Assembly: GCA_044361595.1 (NCBI GenBank)
Contig: JBIKIN010000013.1
Coordinates: 61,003 to 125,002, forward strand
Direction of reading: 5' to 3'
Source: Pseudopedobacter sp044361595
GTDB lineage: Bacteria > Bacteroidota > Bacteroidia > Sphingobacteriales > Sphingobacteriaceae
Length of the DNA stretch: 64,000 nt
Positions within the stretch are counted from its first letter, which is position 1, and every line of letters begins with the position of its first letter. Below the pieces are notes generated by a model that had not been told where the DNA came from, searched no databases, and saw nothing but the letters and a program-made list of their open reading frames with translations. Shown in pieces: positions 36,129 through 44,792 of this stretch. The translations under genes and the position numbers were made by a program.

Positions 36129-37034
36129 TTAATTTTTAATCACTGCCGAAGTGTTTCTGCTATCCTCGGCAGGATCTATAAATAGTTCGTCACTAGCTTC
36201 GGGCAAATTTGTAAACTTTACGTTTTCTTGAATAATCCATTTACCAAATTTATACTTATAGGTATCGTAACTTAAATCAGGGGCATACAAATCTAACATA
36301 CCTTCCAATGCTTTACTTTGAGGTACGAGATGATCAAAAACAAATACTTTTTCGTCTTTTAAATAACGCAACATCATATTAGCATTTTTGGTGTAGGTAA
36401 AAACAATCCTCGATTTAAAATCATTAGACTTTGGAGTTTGCTCAAAAGCTTGTCTACCAAAAAATGGTTTTCCATCTTTAAAAAACAAAGTTTCTACTAC
36501 TTTACTGTTAGATTGTAAGTTTTTGCCTTTCCATCCTAATAAGATATAATATGGATCTTTGATACCCAAAATAGGTACAATTTGATAATATAAAGCGCCA
36601 AACCATTGATTTGTAGCTAAAGTAGTGTCGGATAAATTAGTGGCTAAATTTAAATTTTGACTATTATCTACCAAAGGATAAAGTTCTAATTTATTTGGAT
36701 TATTGACTTGTACAGCTCCGTAATAACGATAATCTCCATTATCTAACTGGGTAAACCAAGTAAAAATCCTAAATTTATTATCATCAGATTTTCTAATCGC
36801 TATAAATTCTTGAAGCTGCTTAAAAGGATGATTGTAAGAATTTTTCTCTTTTAAAGAATTTACAAACATTCTGATAAATTTATAGTTAGCCTGAATTCTA
36901 TTGTCCTCTATCGAGTCGCTCATAAAAGTAGCACCTAAGGTTTTTAGACTGTCTTCATATAAAGCAATTTTATCTTGAGCTATACTTAAATTTGAAGTAA
37001 CCAGAAGAAAAAGAAAAACAAATACTTTTTTCAT
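36129..37034 (-). CDS. exported protein of unknown function
   Basis: A 301-residue protein, taking the ATG at 37034 because it yields a proper signal peptide (MKKVFVFLFLLVTSNLSIAQ); the longer frame would overlap the thiolase gene. The mature part is rich in aromatic residues and beta-like (FTWFTQLDNGDYRYYGAVQV, ILGWKGKNLQSNSKVVETLFF). Similar unnamed proteins exist in my memory of this phylum but I cannot assign a role. It is 7 bp after the thiolase stop. Confidence 0.65.
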   Translation of the reverse strand: MKKVFVFLFLLVTSNLSIAQDKIALYEDSLKTLGATFMSDSIEDNRIQANYKFIRMFVNSLKEKNSYNHPFKQLQEFIAIRKSDDNKFRIFTWFTQLDNGDYRYYGAVQVNNPNKLELYPLVDNSQNLNLATNLSDTTLATNQWFGALYYQIVPILGIKDPYYILLGWKGKNLQSNSKVVETLFFKDGKPFFGRQAFEQTPKSNDFKSRIVFTYTKNANMMLRYLKDEKVFVFDHLVPQSKALEGMLDLYAPDLSYDTYKYKFGKWIIQENVKFTNLPEASDELFIDPAEDSRNTSAVIKN

Positions 37035-37041
37035 AAAACAG

Positions 37042-38220
37042 TTAACGCATATTTTCAATAACCATTGCACTAGCTCCGCCGCCTCCATTACAAATACCAG
37101 CAACACCTACTTTACCTTTATTTTGTTGCAATACATTTATTAAAGTTACAATAATTCTAGCACCAGAAGCACCAAGGGGATGACCTAAAGAAACTGCACC
37201 ACCGTTAATATTTACCTTATCGGGATTTAAACCCAAAGCTTGATTGTTTGCTAATGAAACCACAGAAAATGCTTCGTTAATTTCAAATGCATCAATATCA
37301 TTAATCTGTTTACCTGCTTTATGTAAAGCTAAAGGAATCGCTTTGGAAGGAGCAGTAGTAAACCATTCTGGCGCTTGTTGTGCATCGGCGAAAGCCAAAA
37401 TTTTAGCTAATGGTTTTACACCTAACTCTTCGGCTTTTTCTTTGCTCATTAAAATTACAGCTGCTGCTCCATCATTTAGGCTAGATGCATTAGCTGCCGT
37501 AACTGTTCCGTCTTTTTTAAACACAGGTCTTAAACCTGGTATTTTATCAAATTTAACATTTGCAGGTTCTTCGTCGGTATTAAACAAAGTCACATTGCCT
37601 TTTCTATCTTTAAGCTCTACACCGGCAATTTCTTCTTTAAATTTTCCCTCAGCTATTGCTTTTTGAGAGCGCTCATAAGACATTATTGCGTAAGAATCTT
37701 GGTCTTCCCTAGATATTTTACAATCTGTAGCACAAAGCTCTGCCGCAGAACCCATGTGATAATCGTTGTAAACATCCCACAAACCGTCTTTGATTAAGCC
37801 ATCGGTTAATTGTCCATGTCCCAATTTATAACCGTTCCTAGCTTTGTCTAAATAATAAGGAACATTACTCATACTTTCCATCCCACCTGCAACAATAATA
37901 TCTTTATCGCCACAAGCAATACTTTGTGCAGCAAGCATAATAGTTTTCATACCACTTGCACAAACTTTATTTACCGTTGTTGAAGGGATATCTGGTAAAC
38001 CAGCAAATTTTGCAGCTTGTGTAGCTGGAGCCTGGCCTAAACCTGCAGATAAAACATTACCCATTAATACTTCTTCTATTTGATTGGGATTTAAACCCGC
38101 TTTTTGAACAGCAGCATTTATAGCAAACCCACCTAATTGTGTGGCTGTAAATGATGCTAAACTCCCCCCAAAACTACCAATAGCTGTTCTTACAGCTGCT
38201 ACGATATATACTTCTTTCAT
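37042..38220 (-). CDS. acetyl-CoA acetyltransferase (thiolase)
   Basis: A 392-residue thiolase. The nucleophilic cysteine is in VNKVCASGMKTI (near residue 88), the histidine in NINGGAVSLGHPLGASGARI, and the second cysteine in GICNGGGGASAMVIE. The substrate-loop pattern favours biosynthetic thiolase II (2 acetyl-CoA to acetoacetyl-CoA). Start MKEVYIVAAVRTAIG is normal. No beta-oxidation partners are adjacent. Confidence 0.94.
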   Translation of the reverse strand: MKEVYIVAAVRTAIGSFGGSLASFTATQLGGFAINAAVQKAGLNPNQIEEVLMGNVLSAGLGQAPATQAAKFAGLPDIPSTTVNKVCASGMKTIMLAAQSIACGDKDIIVAGGMESMSNVPYYLDKARNGYKLGHGQLTDGLIKDGLWDVYNDYHMGSAAELCATDCKISREDQDSYAIMSYERSQKAIAEGKFKEEIAGVELKDRKGNVTLFNTDEEPANVKFDKIPGLRPVFKKDGTVTAANASSLNDGAAAVILMSKEKAEELGVKPLAKILAFADAQQAPEWFTTAPSKAIPLALHKAGKQINDIDAFEINEAFSVVSLANNQALGLNPDKVNINGGAVSLGHPLGASGARIIVTLINVLQQNKGKVGVAGICNGGGGASAMVIENMR

Positions 38221-38537
38221 TTTAATTATGGTTTATTATTTAACTGGATTCGCAAATTAAGAATTTTTAAATAATCAAAATGTTAAGAATTGGATTTGTT
38301 ACTTGAATTTCATTGAATTTTTTACAAAGAAAGTTTTCGGTAATTAGTGAAGTAACACTTTATAGGAATTAAAAAAATAAGTTCTTAGTAAAAATTGGTG
38401 CTAAATAATTGTTTTATATATCAATCATTTAGCCTTATTCAAAAAAACATCAAATGGCAAAAAAGACATCTAGAAATAAGTAGCCAACTATTTAAGCGTA
38501 TATAACAGCTTTTATTAGTTGATTAGTTTAAAAGAAT
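38221..38537. other. 317-bp gap, nothing identified
   Basis: AT-rich spacer between tsaB and the thiolase gene on the same strand. I found no gene, hairpin or repeat. It presumably carries the thiolase promoter. Confidence 0.5.
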
Positions 38538-39230
38538 TTATTTAGCCTTTTTACTTTGCACCACAAAATCTTTCAAATAAAGGGGTTCAAAGTAGGCTAC
38601 ATCTTCAAAATCTTTGTTATTGAATTTTTCTAATGCTAATGAGGATAGATCTTTAGCACTATTTTGTTCATCGGCTAAAACACGAGCATTAGGGTTTAAA
38701 CCCAAAATAGATTCACATTTTTGAGCACCATCGCCAAAAAAGTAAACTATGTGTGCTGCTAATTCATTTTCAAAACTACCTTCATCAATAATTTTAGCGC
38801 TTGTTTCTTGCAAATAGTTCATGTTAGCATCGTAAACAGCCGTATAAACCTCCATTCTTCTCGCGTCTATCATAGGACAAAATAATGCGTTTGGATTAAC
38901 AGAAAAGCAGCGTTCTATAAAGCCTTTTGCCATGGCTGCTAAAGTATCTACAGCTATTAGTGGGATATCTAATGCAAAACATAAGCCCTTTGCACTAGAG
39001 ACACCTATTCTTAAACCTGTGTAAGAACCAGGTCCTTTACTTACGGCAATGGCATCTAAATCTTGATATGTTTTATTACCTTGTTTTAAAACTTCTTCAA
39101 TAAATAAAGTAATTTGAGAAGCATGTATATTTCTATCTGTTTGCTCTTTAAAGGCTATAACTTCACCGTTTTGTGCTAAAGCAACAGCGCAAGTTTGTGT
39201 AGCGGTTTCTATTTGTAGTATTAATGGCAT
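38538..39230 (-). CDS. tsaB: tRNA threonylcarbamoyladenosine synthesis protein TsaB
   Basis: A 230-residue ASKHA-fold protein: ILQIETATQTCAVAL at the start, AIAVSKGPGSYTGLRIGVSSAKGLCFALDIPLIAVDTL in the first lobe, and MIDARRMEVYTAVYD after it. TsaB is the inactive partner of TsaD in t6A37 tRNA modification. It lies 8 bp downstream of yidD in the rpmH-rnpA-yidD run. Confidence 0.93.
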   Translation of the reverse strand: MPLILQIETATQTCAVALAQNGEVIAFKEQTDRNIHASQITLFIEEVLKQGNKTYQDLDAIAVSKGPGSYTGLRIGVSSAKGLCFALDIPLIAVDTLAAMAKGFIERCFSVNPNALFCPMIDARRMEVYTAVYDANMNYLQETSAKIIDEGSFENELAAHIVYFFGDGAQKCESILGLNPNARVLADEQNSAKDLSSLALEKFNNKDFEDVAYFEPLYLKDFVVQSKKAK

Positions 39231-39238
39231 AAAATATT

Positions 39239-39469
39239 TTATGGAACAGGATCATGCCCATGGCTACCCCAAGGATGACATTTACCTATTCTTTTTAAGG
39301 TTAACCAGCCGCCTTTAAACGGACCATGCTTTTGAATTGCTTCTACTCCGTATTGAGAACAAGTAGGCGTAAATCTACAAGATGCACCCAACATTGGCGA
39401 AAGTAAATATTGATATATTTTAATCAACAACAAAAAAAAGCTGCCAATAAGTTTCTTAAAGTACTTCAC
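39239..39469 (-). CDS. yidD: membrane protein insertion efficiency factor YidD
   Basis: A 76-residue protein with the three conserved-cysteine pattern: LLSPMLGASCRFTPTCSQYGVEAIQKHGPFKGGWLTLKRIGKCHPWGSHGHDPVP. The N-terminal amphipathic or hydrophobic stretch (about 3-24) attaches it to the inner membrane, where it helps YidC insertion. It overlaps the 3' end of rnpA by 14 bp, the usual order. Confidence 0.95.
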   Translation of the reverse strand: MKYFKKLIGSFFLLLIKIYQYLLSPMLGASCRFTPTCSQYGVEAIQKHGPFKGGWLTLKRIGKCHPWGSHGHDPVP

Positions 39470-39878
39470 TTTCTTTTTGATTAATTTGAGAGTGCAATTG
39501 GCTAAATACCAATTTTATTTTTTTTTCTAAAAAATCTGAAGGAAGAATTTCTTTACCTACATAGCTAATGCCTAAAATGAGTTGCTGATTTGGTTTGTCT
39601 AATGAAAGGTATAAAAGCTTTTGCTTTTGCAAACGATAAACCTCTCTGATACGACGTTTAATCAGATTTCTATCAACACTATGTTTAAAACGTTTTTTTG
39701 AAACACTAAAAACTACTTGAGCTTTTGACGATTTAGGATTTAAATCTTGTGGTGTGAAATACCAATTTATCTTATAGGGATAAACTAAAAAAGAAGAACT
39801 GTTAGAATAAAGAGCTGCAAGCAACTTTTTACTACATAATCGTTCTTCTTTTGTGAAAGTATTTTTATCGATTGTCAT
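39456..39878 (-). CDS. rnpA: ribonuclease P protein component
   Basis: A 140-residue basic protein. The family motif KKRFKHSVDRNLIKRRIREVYRLQK is present (central RNR-type helix with DRNLIKRRIRE). It partners the RNase P RNA in tRNA 5' processing. It lies downstream of rpmH as in most bacteria. Confidence 0.94.
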   Translation of the reverse strand: MTIDKNTFTKEERLCSKKLLAALYSNSSSFLVYPYKINWYFTPQDLNPKSSKAQVVFSVSKKRFKHSVDRNLIKRRIREVYRLQKQKLLYLSLDKPNQQLILGISYVGKEILPSDFLEKKIKLVFSQLHSQINQKESEVL

Positions 39879-39945
39879 TTACCGAAGTTATTAAGAAAAT
39901 AAACGTCGGCTTTCTTACCAATTAAATGGTAAGTATGGCATAAAT

Positions 39946-40104
39946 TTATGCTTTATGACGACGTTCGTCAGAAACTGTTAATCTTTTTCTGCCTTTTGCT
40001 CTTCTAGAAGCTAAAACTCTTCTACCGTTTGCAGTAGACATTCTCTCTCTAAAACCGTGTTTATTTCTTCTTTTTCTTTGAGAAGGTTGGAATGTTCTTT
40101 TCAT
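39946..40104 (-). CDS. rpmH: 50S ribosomal protein L34
   Basis: A 52-residue protein read directly from the sequence: MKRTFQPSQRKRRNKHGFRE, then RMSTANGRRVLASRRAKGRK, a near-perfect L34, with a short C-terminal extension RLTVSDERRHKA. Start ATG at 40102-40104, stop TAA at 39946-39948. A strong promoter lies 38 bp upstream. Confidence 0.98.
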   Translation of the reverse strand: MKRTFQPSQRKRRNKHGFRERMSTANGRRVLASRRAKGRKRLTVSDERRHKA

Positions 40105-40142
40105 GATTTTATATTGTATTTCTCTCTTTTAAAACAAGGTTG

Positions 40143-40174
40143 CAAATATAGGCTTGTTTTATTAAAAAAGCAAA
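40143..40174 (-). promoter_or_regulatory. promoter of the rpmH-rnpA-yidD operon
   Basis: On the minus strand TTTG (40174-40171), a 20-bp spacer and TATATTTG (40150-40143) match the Bacteroidota sigma-A consensus exactly (TTTG-N19-21-TAnnTTTG). The start codon of rpmH is 38 bp downstream. Confidence 0.85.
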
Positions 40175-40211
40175 GGCAATTTGAAATAAATTTAATAGTT
40201 ACCTAATTTAT

Positions 40212-40595
40212 TTATTTGCTTTTAAGAATATCTCTAATTTCCGCTAATAAAACTTCTTCTTTTGATGGACTAGCTGGGGCAGCGGGTGCGACTACTTCTT
40301 TCTTTTTGGTTGAATTAATACCTTTAATTACCATAAAAAGCACAAAAGCAACAATTATAAAACTAATTACTGCCGATAAAAAATTACCATATTTTACAGT
40401 ACCAAATAAGGTTAGCTCATTAATATTAGTAAGATGTGCAGCATCTAATGCCGGTTTTAGCAGTAAAGGCGTAATAATATCATCAATAAAAGAGCTAACA
40501 ATCTTTCCAAATGCTCCTCCAATAATAACTGCAACAGCAAGATCAACAACATTACCTTTAATTGCGAAATCTTTAAATTCTTTAACAAATCCCAT
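40212..40595 (-). CDS. mscL: large-conductance mechanosensitive channel
   Basis: A 127-residue channel: MGFVKEFKDFAIKGNVVDLAVAVIIGGAFGKIVSSFIDDIITPL is the MscL N-terminal amphipathic helix and TM1; TM2 is near 70-92; the tail is AP-rich and ends with EVLLAEIRDILKSK. It opens to release solutes at high membrane tension. Confidence 0.96.
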   Translation of the reverse strand: MGFVKEFKDFAIKGNVVDLAVAVIIGGAFGKIVSSFIDDIITPLLLKPALDAAHLTNINELTLFGTVKYGNFLSAVISFIIVAFVLFMVIKGINSTKKKEVVAPAAPASPSKEEVLLAEIRDILKSK

Positions 40596-40723
40596 TTTTT
40601 TTAATTTTAGTTTGAGCTAAAATAATAAAAAAAATAAAATGAAAGGTACCTTAAACTTTGGCTTTACATTTGATTGGTAAAAAAATCTAATTAATTCTTA
40701 AATTAGAGCATCTTTATAAAGTT

Positions 40724-42193
40724 ATGTTAAGACAAAATCTACAGCAAAAATTACTACAAAAGCTTTCTCCGCAGCAAATTCAATTTATTAAATTGCTACA
40801 GGTACCAACCGTTTCTTTAGACGCAAGAATTAAAGAAGAATTGGAAGAAAACCCTGCTTTAGAGGACACTAGCCTTGCAGACATGAATGATCCGATTGAA
40901 GAATATCCAGACAAAGACCCGGATGACTTTAACGAAAGTGAGCAAGAAGATAATTACGACGAGTTTAATGTGGATGATTATTTGCAAGACGACAACCCCG
41001 CAGACTATGGTAGTAAATACGACAGTAACGACCCTGAAGACGACAATAAAGAGTTACCTTATGCAGTAACCAACACTTTTTTTGAAAACTTACAAGCACA
41101 ATTAGATTTAGTACAGTTAGACGATAACGACTATTTAGTAGCTCAACAAATTATAGGAAGTTTAGATGATGATGGCTATTTAAGAAGAGACATATCTTCT
41201 ATGGTTGATGATTTAGCTTTCTCTCAAAATTTAATGGTTGAAGAAGAAGATGTAGAAGATTTGTTAAAAATAATACAAACTTTTGAACCTTCTGGAATTG
41301 GCGCCCGTGATTTACAAGAGTGTTTATTAATACAACTACGTAAAAAAGATCAACAAAACCCTATTGTAATCAAAGCAATGGAGGTAGTTGAAATGCATTT
41401 AGACGAATTCACAAAAAAGCATTACGATAAACTAGAAAAATCTTTAAACGTAAGTCCCGAAGATTTAAAAGGAATTGTTGCCGAAATATTAAAACTCAAT
41501 CCAAAACCAGGAGATTCTGGAGCATCTAATGTTAAACAGATGCAGGTAATTCCTGATTTTCATATCGCAAAAAACGAAGGTATCCTTATACTTACACTAA
41601 ACTCTAAGAATGCACCAGAATTAAGAGTTAGTAAATCGTATCAAGAAATGTTTGAGCATTATGAGAAAACATCAGAAAAAGATAAAAAACTTAAAGAAGC
41701 TGTACAGTTTGTAAAACAAAAATTAGACTCGGCTAAGTGGTTTATAGATGCTATTAAACAAAGACAACAGACTTTGCTAAAAACCATGAACGCAATTATG
41801 AACTATCAGTATGATTTCTTTTTAAACGATGGTGATGAAAAATTTTTAAAGCCAATGATTTTGAAAGATATTGCTGATAGAATAGGAATGGATATCTCTA
41901 CAGTATCAAGAGTTGCAAATTCTAAATACGTACAAACAGAATTTGGAACTTTTTTATTAAAATCTTTCTTCTCTGAAGCAATACAAACAGAAAGTGGAGA
42001 AGAAGTATCAAATAAAGAAGTAAAAAAGATTTTAGAAGAATGTATTGGCAGTGAAGATAAGTTAAAGCCTTTAGCCGATGAAAAATTAACTGATATCTTG
42101 AAAGATAAAGGCTATAACATTGCCCGACGTACAGTTGCTAAATACAGAGAACAATTAGGTATACCGGTAGCAAGATTAAGAAAAGAATTGTAA
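40724..42193 (+). CDS. rpoN: RNA polymerase sigma-54 factor
   Basis: A 489-residue sigma-54. Region I (LRQNLQQKLLQKLSPQQIQFIKLLQVP) is Gln/Leu rich, region II is a long acidic stretch (about 50-110), then the core-binding domain, the helix-turn-helix (LKDIADRIGMDISTVSRVANSKYVQTEFG) and the RpoN box ARRTVAKYRE near the C-terminus. It needs AAA+ enhancer-binding activators, none of which is encoded in this window. TACATTTG upstream may be its -7 box. Confidence 0.97.
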   Translation: MLRQNLQQKLLQKLSPQQIQFIKLLQVPTVSLDARIKEELEENPALEDTSLADMNDPIEEYPDKDPDDFNESEQEDNYDEFNVDDYLQDDNPADYGSKYDSNDPEDDNKELPYAVTNTFFENLQAQLDLVQLDDNDYLVAQQIIGSLDDDGYLRRDISSMVDDLAFSQNLMVEEEDVEDLLKIIQTFEPSGIGARDLQECLLIQLRKKDQQNPIVIKAMEVVEMHLDEFTKKHYDKLEKSLNVSPEDLKGIVAEILKLNPKPGDSGASNVKQMQVIPDFHIAKNEGILILTLNSKNAPELRVSKSYQEMFEHYEKTSEKDKKLKEAVQFVKQKLDSAKWFIDAIKQRQQTLLKTMNAIMNYQYDFFLNDGDEKFLKPMILKDIADRIGMDISTVSRVANSKYVQTEFGTFLLKSFFSEAIQTESGEEVSNKEVKKILEECIGSEDKLKPLADEKLTDILKDKGYNIARRTVAKYREQLGIPVARLRKEL

Positions 42194-42199
42194 TTTAAG

Positions 42200-42556
42200 A
42201 TGGAAAAAACCTGTTTAGATTGTGGTGAAATACTAAGAGGTAGGGCAGACAAAAAGTTCTGCGATGATCAATGTCGTTCCAATTACAACAACAAACTTAA
42301 AGCTGATGATACTAAAGAGGTAAAAAAGATAAATGCCATTTTATTTAAAAATAGAAAGATTTTAGCGGGGCTAACTCCAGAAGGTAAAGCTAAAGTAAGT
42401 AAAGCAAAGTTGCTTAAATCAGAATTTAATTTCAACTATCATACACACTCATATACAACTTCTAAAGGTGCTATTTACTTTTTTTGTTACGAGTATGGCT
42501 ATTTAGCATTAGAACAAGATTATTTTTTGTTGGTGCATAATCAGGAAGATAAGTAG
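42200..42556 (+). CDS. zinc-ribbon protein of unknown function
   Basis: A 118-residue protein with an N-terminal C4 zinc ribbon: CLDCGEILRGRADKKFCDDQCR (C-x2-C...C-x3-C, residues 5-26), then a basic helical stretch and a C-terminal aromatic beta-like part (YTTSKGAIYFFCYEYGYLALEQDYFLLV). It resembles DUF2116-type zinc ribbon proteins. It begins 6 bp after rpoN and is probably co-transcribed. Confidence 0.7.
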   Translation: MEKTCLDCGEILRGRADKKFCDDQCRSNYNNKLKADDTKEVKKINAILFKNRKILAGLTPEGKAKVSKAKLLKSEFNFNYHTHSYTTSKGAIYFFCYEYGYLALEQDYFLLVHNQEDK

Positions 42557-42570
42557 TATAAAACTTTTTA

Positions 42571-42715
42571 ATAAGATGCTGAAATAAATTCAGCATGACC
42601 TTTAGTTGTGGTAAAACCCTGCGTCATCCAGAACTAGTTTCATAGTCTTACAAGCAAATTTACCATATTATTGAGATGCTGATTAGCCAGATAGCTAACA
42701 GCGTGACATGACTTT
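42571..42715. repeat. cluster of dispersed palindromic repeats
   Basis: Contains GATGCTGAAATAAATTCAGC followed by ATGACC (about 42575-42600), GTCATCCAGAACTAGTTTCA with TCTTACAA (from 42623), and GATGCTGATTAGCC...GTGACATGAC (to 42715). The words match the repeat at 12878-12956. It lies between convergent genes. Confidence 0.65.
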
Positions 42716-42736
42716 GTGAGAAATCCCAAAACCAAG

Positions 42737-42765
42737 AAAGCCATTTAGAGATTCTAAATGGCTTT
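42737..42765 (-). terminator. terminator of rpsO
   Basis: Perfect 13-bp stem (AAAGCCATTTAGA and its complement) with a 3-nt loop, 25 bp after the rpsO stop. A T-rich tract follows on both strands, so it may serve both directions. Confidence 0.8.
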
Positions 42766-42789
42766 TAATGTTGTTACTAAATCTTAAGG

Positions 42790-43074
42790 TTAGATAGACT
42801 TGATGATATCTCTTAATCCTAATGATTTAATGATAGCTCTGTATCTATTAATATCTTTTTTGAAAAGGTAAGCTAACAAAGCTCTTCTTTTACCTACTAA
42901 TTTTTGTAGTGCTAATTGAGTAGAAAAATCTTTTCTATTCGTTTTTAAATGGCCGGTTAAATGAGCAATTCTATAAGTGAATAATGCTACCTGTCCTTCA
43001 GCAGAACCCGTGTTAGTTTCTACTTCTCCGTGTTTTTGGAAGATTTCTTTTTTCTTTTCTGTACTTAAATACAT
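42790..43074 (-). CDS. rpsO: 30S ribosomal protein S15
   Basis: A 94-residue S15: HGEVETNTGSAEGQVALFTYRIAHLTGHLKTNRKDFSTQLALQKLVGKRRALLAYLFKKD is characteristic, and the length is near the usual 89-91. It binds 16S rRNA early in 30S assembly. It has its own promoter and terminator, so it is monocistronic. Confidence 0.98.
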   Translation of the reverse strand: MYLSTEKKKEIFQKHGEVETNTGSAEGQVALFTYRIAHLTGHLKTNRKDFSTQLALQKLVGKRRALLAYLFKKDINRYRAIIKSLGLRDIIKSI

Positions 43075-43119
43075 TCTTGAATAATATTAAAGCTGTTAAA
43101 TAATTTGTTAATAAGGCTG

Positions 43120-43150
43120 CAAAGATAATTTTAATATGCTACAAATCAAA
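43120..43150 (-). promoter_or_regulatory. promoter of rpsO
   Basis: Minus strand: TTTG (43150-43147), 19-bp spacer, TATCTTTG (43127-43120). This fits the Bacteroidota consensus fully and leaves a leader of about 40 nt. Confidence 0.8.
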
Positions 43151-43169
43151 TTAATTGTTAAACCATTTA

Positions 43170-43982
43170 TTAGTCAGAAAAGTTATCTACGTCTAAAGTC
43201 CAATCGTAACTTCCAAAACTTAGGGATGCAGAGGCATCTTGGGGTATTAAACCAAACTCTTTTAAAATTTTTATTGTACCCGATTTTCCGCCAAAATCAC
43301 CTCTAAACCAACTCATTAAAGTACTGGTTTCAACTACATTTTGATCTTTTTTATAAGTAGTAAAATCTTTTAAATAAACTTTTGCAGCATTTTCTAATTG
43401 AGCATTTACTGTTTTAGCATAATAAACCCTAACTGGCGGACAGCTTTTTGCTCCACAGTTTATAGCAAAATGAATCCTAAAATCTCGTTGATCTACCCTT
43501 AAATGCCTTTCAAAAGCTGAAGGAAAAAGCTTTCCTACATAACCTAATCCAAATTTAAACTGAGATTTTCTAATCATTCCATTTTCTATATCATCAAAGC
43601 TTAATAAGTTACCGGCAATATTAATTTGTTTTTTTGTAAAAAAAGCTCCCCTGTCATCAAATAAACTTTTATCCTTTTTTAAAATAGCAATAATGTATCC
43701 GTTGTAAATATTTATCCAAAAAGCTTTACGTTGTTCGTCTAACGTTAAACTATTATCTAATTCATCTTCTGTGGTTTGTGATAATTTATTTTGTATTTCA
43801 TCAACACTTTTATTGGCTTTTAGGTTTAAAAGTAAATCCTGCGAAAGCTTATTAAAATTGGTTTCGACAATATTATCAGTTATTTTATTGGGCCTTTTAA
43901 TGCCGCAACTAGAAACACTTGCAAATACAAATGCTATTAATGCGAGGTATATTTTCATTTTATAATTTTTCATCTTCATCAT
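43170..43982 (-). CDS. DUF547 lipoprotein
   Basis: A 270-residue protein with a lipoprotein signal (IAFVFASVSSCGIK; lipobox Cys near residue 26) and a DUF547 domain: RKAFWINIYNGYIIAIL, FGLGYVGKLFPSAFERHLRVDQRDFRIHFAINCGAKSCPPVRVYY. The starting ATG could be any of three close methionines. DUF547 is found in thiol/disulfide-related and plant proteins; its function is unknown. Confidence 0.85.
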   Translation of the reverse strand: MMKMKNYKMKIYLALIAFVFASVSSCGIKRPNKITDNIVETNFNKLSQDLLLNLKANKSVDEIQNKLSQTTEDELDNSLTLDEQRKAFWINIYNGYIIAILKKDKSLFDDRGAFFTKKQINIAGNLLSFDDIENGMIRKSQFKFGLGYVGKLFPSAFERHLRVDQRDFRIHFAINCGAKSCPPVRVYYAKTVNAQLENAAKVYLKDFTTYKKDQNVVETSTLMSWFRGDFGGKSGTIKILKEFGLIPQDASASLSFGSYDWTLDVDNFSD

Positions 43983-44082
43983 AAATCTTGATTGTTACTA
44001 ATAACGTAAATATGTAGGGTATAGATTACCGATTTTAAATTTAAATTTCTAGTCGATAAAATTTTTAATACCTTTCAACTTT

Positions 44083-44790
44083 ATGCTTTTAAGTATCATC
44101 ATACCTACCTACAACGAAAGTGAAAACATAGTTAATTTATTAACCATGTTACAAGAAACGAGCCATAACAATATAGAAGTAATTGTAACTGATGGAAAAA
44201 GTTCTGACAACACTGTTTCGCTTGTAAATCAGCTAGGGTTTGAAGCAAAAATATCTAAAGAAACAGGTAGAGCCAAGCAATTAAATTATGGTGCAGAACA
44301 TGCTAAAGGTGATGTTTTATACTTCGTACATGCCGATACTTTACCTCCAAAAAGTTACTATCAAGACATTAAAAAAGCTATTGAAGAAGGTTATCAAATA
44401 GGCTGTTACCGCTTTAAATTTAACTCTAATAAAAAGATGTTAAAATTTAATGCCTATATGACTCGGTTTGATAGAATCATGTTTAGAGGCGGCGATCAAT
44501 CTTTATTCATTACAAAATCGTTATTTAATGAGTTGAACGGATATTGCGAAAACCATAAGGTGATGGAAGATTACGATATCATTATTAGAGCTAGAAAGAA
44601 ACATAGGTTTAAAATTATACCAAAAGACATTACTGTTTCTGCCCGTAAATACGATTATAACAGCTATTTAAAAGTGAATTTTGCCAATTTTATAGCTTTT
44701 ATGATGTTTTACGCAAAGGTTGATCATGATAAAATTATTAGATTTTATAAAGCTTTGCTTGACAGCAAAAAAAGCAAGTTGAGATACTAA
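44083..44790 (+). CDS. GT2 family glycosyltransferase (TIGR04283-like)
   Basis: A 235-residue GT-A enzyme: SIIIPTYNESENIVNLL, VIVTDGKSSDNTVSL, GRAKQLNYGAEHAKGDVLYFVHADTLPP and MFRGGDQSLFITKSLFNELNGY. These closely match the TIGR04283 group, which is annotated as arsenosugar-related transferases; that name is not evidence for arsenic here. The next gene starts 2 bp after its stop. Confidence 0.82.
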   Translation: MLLSIIIPTYNESENIVNLLTMLQETSHNNIEVIVTDGKSSDNTVSLVNQLGFEAKISKETGRAKQLNYGAEHAKGDVLYFVHADTLPPKSYYQDIKKAIEEGYQIGCYRFKFNSNKKMLKFNAYMTRFDRIMFRGGDQSLFITKSLFNELNGYCENHKVMEDYDIIIRARKKHRFKIIPKDITVSARKYDYNSYLKVNFANFIAFMMFYAKVDHDKIIRFYKALLDSKKSKLRY

Positions 44791-44792
44791 AT

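Noticed and set aside
37244..37666. Plus-strand frame of 140 codons
   Set aside because: Antisense shadow of the thiolase gene, with no family match.
39946..40104. Chromosome replication origin near rpmH
   Set aside because: rpmH-rnpA can lie near oriC, but no dnaA gene or cluster of DnaA boxes is visible here.
40216..40620. Plus-strand 134-codon frame
   Set aside because: Antisense shadow of mscL.
44083..44790. Arsenosugar biosynthesis gene
   Set aside because: The TIGR04283 resemblance is only a family label; no arsenic methyltransferase or related gene is adjacent.
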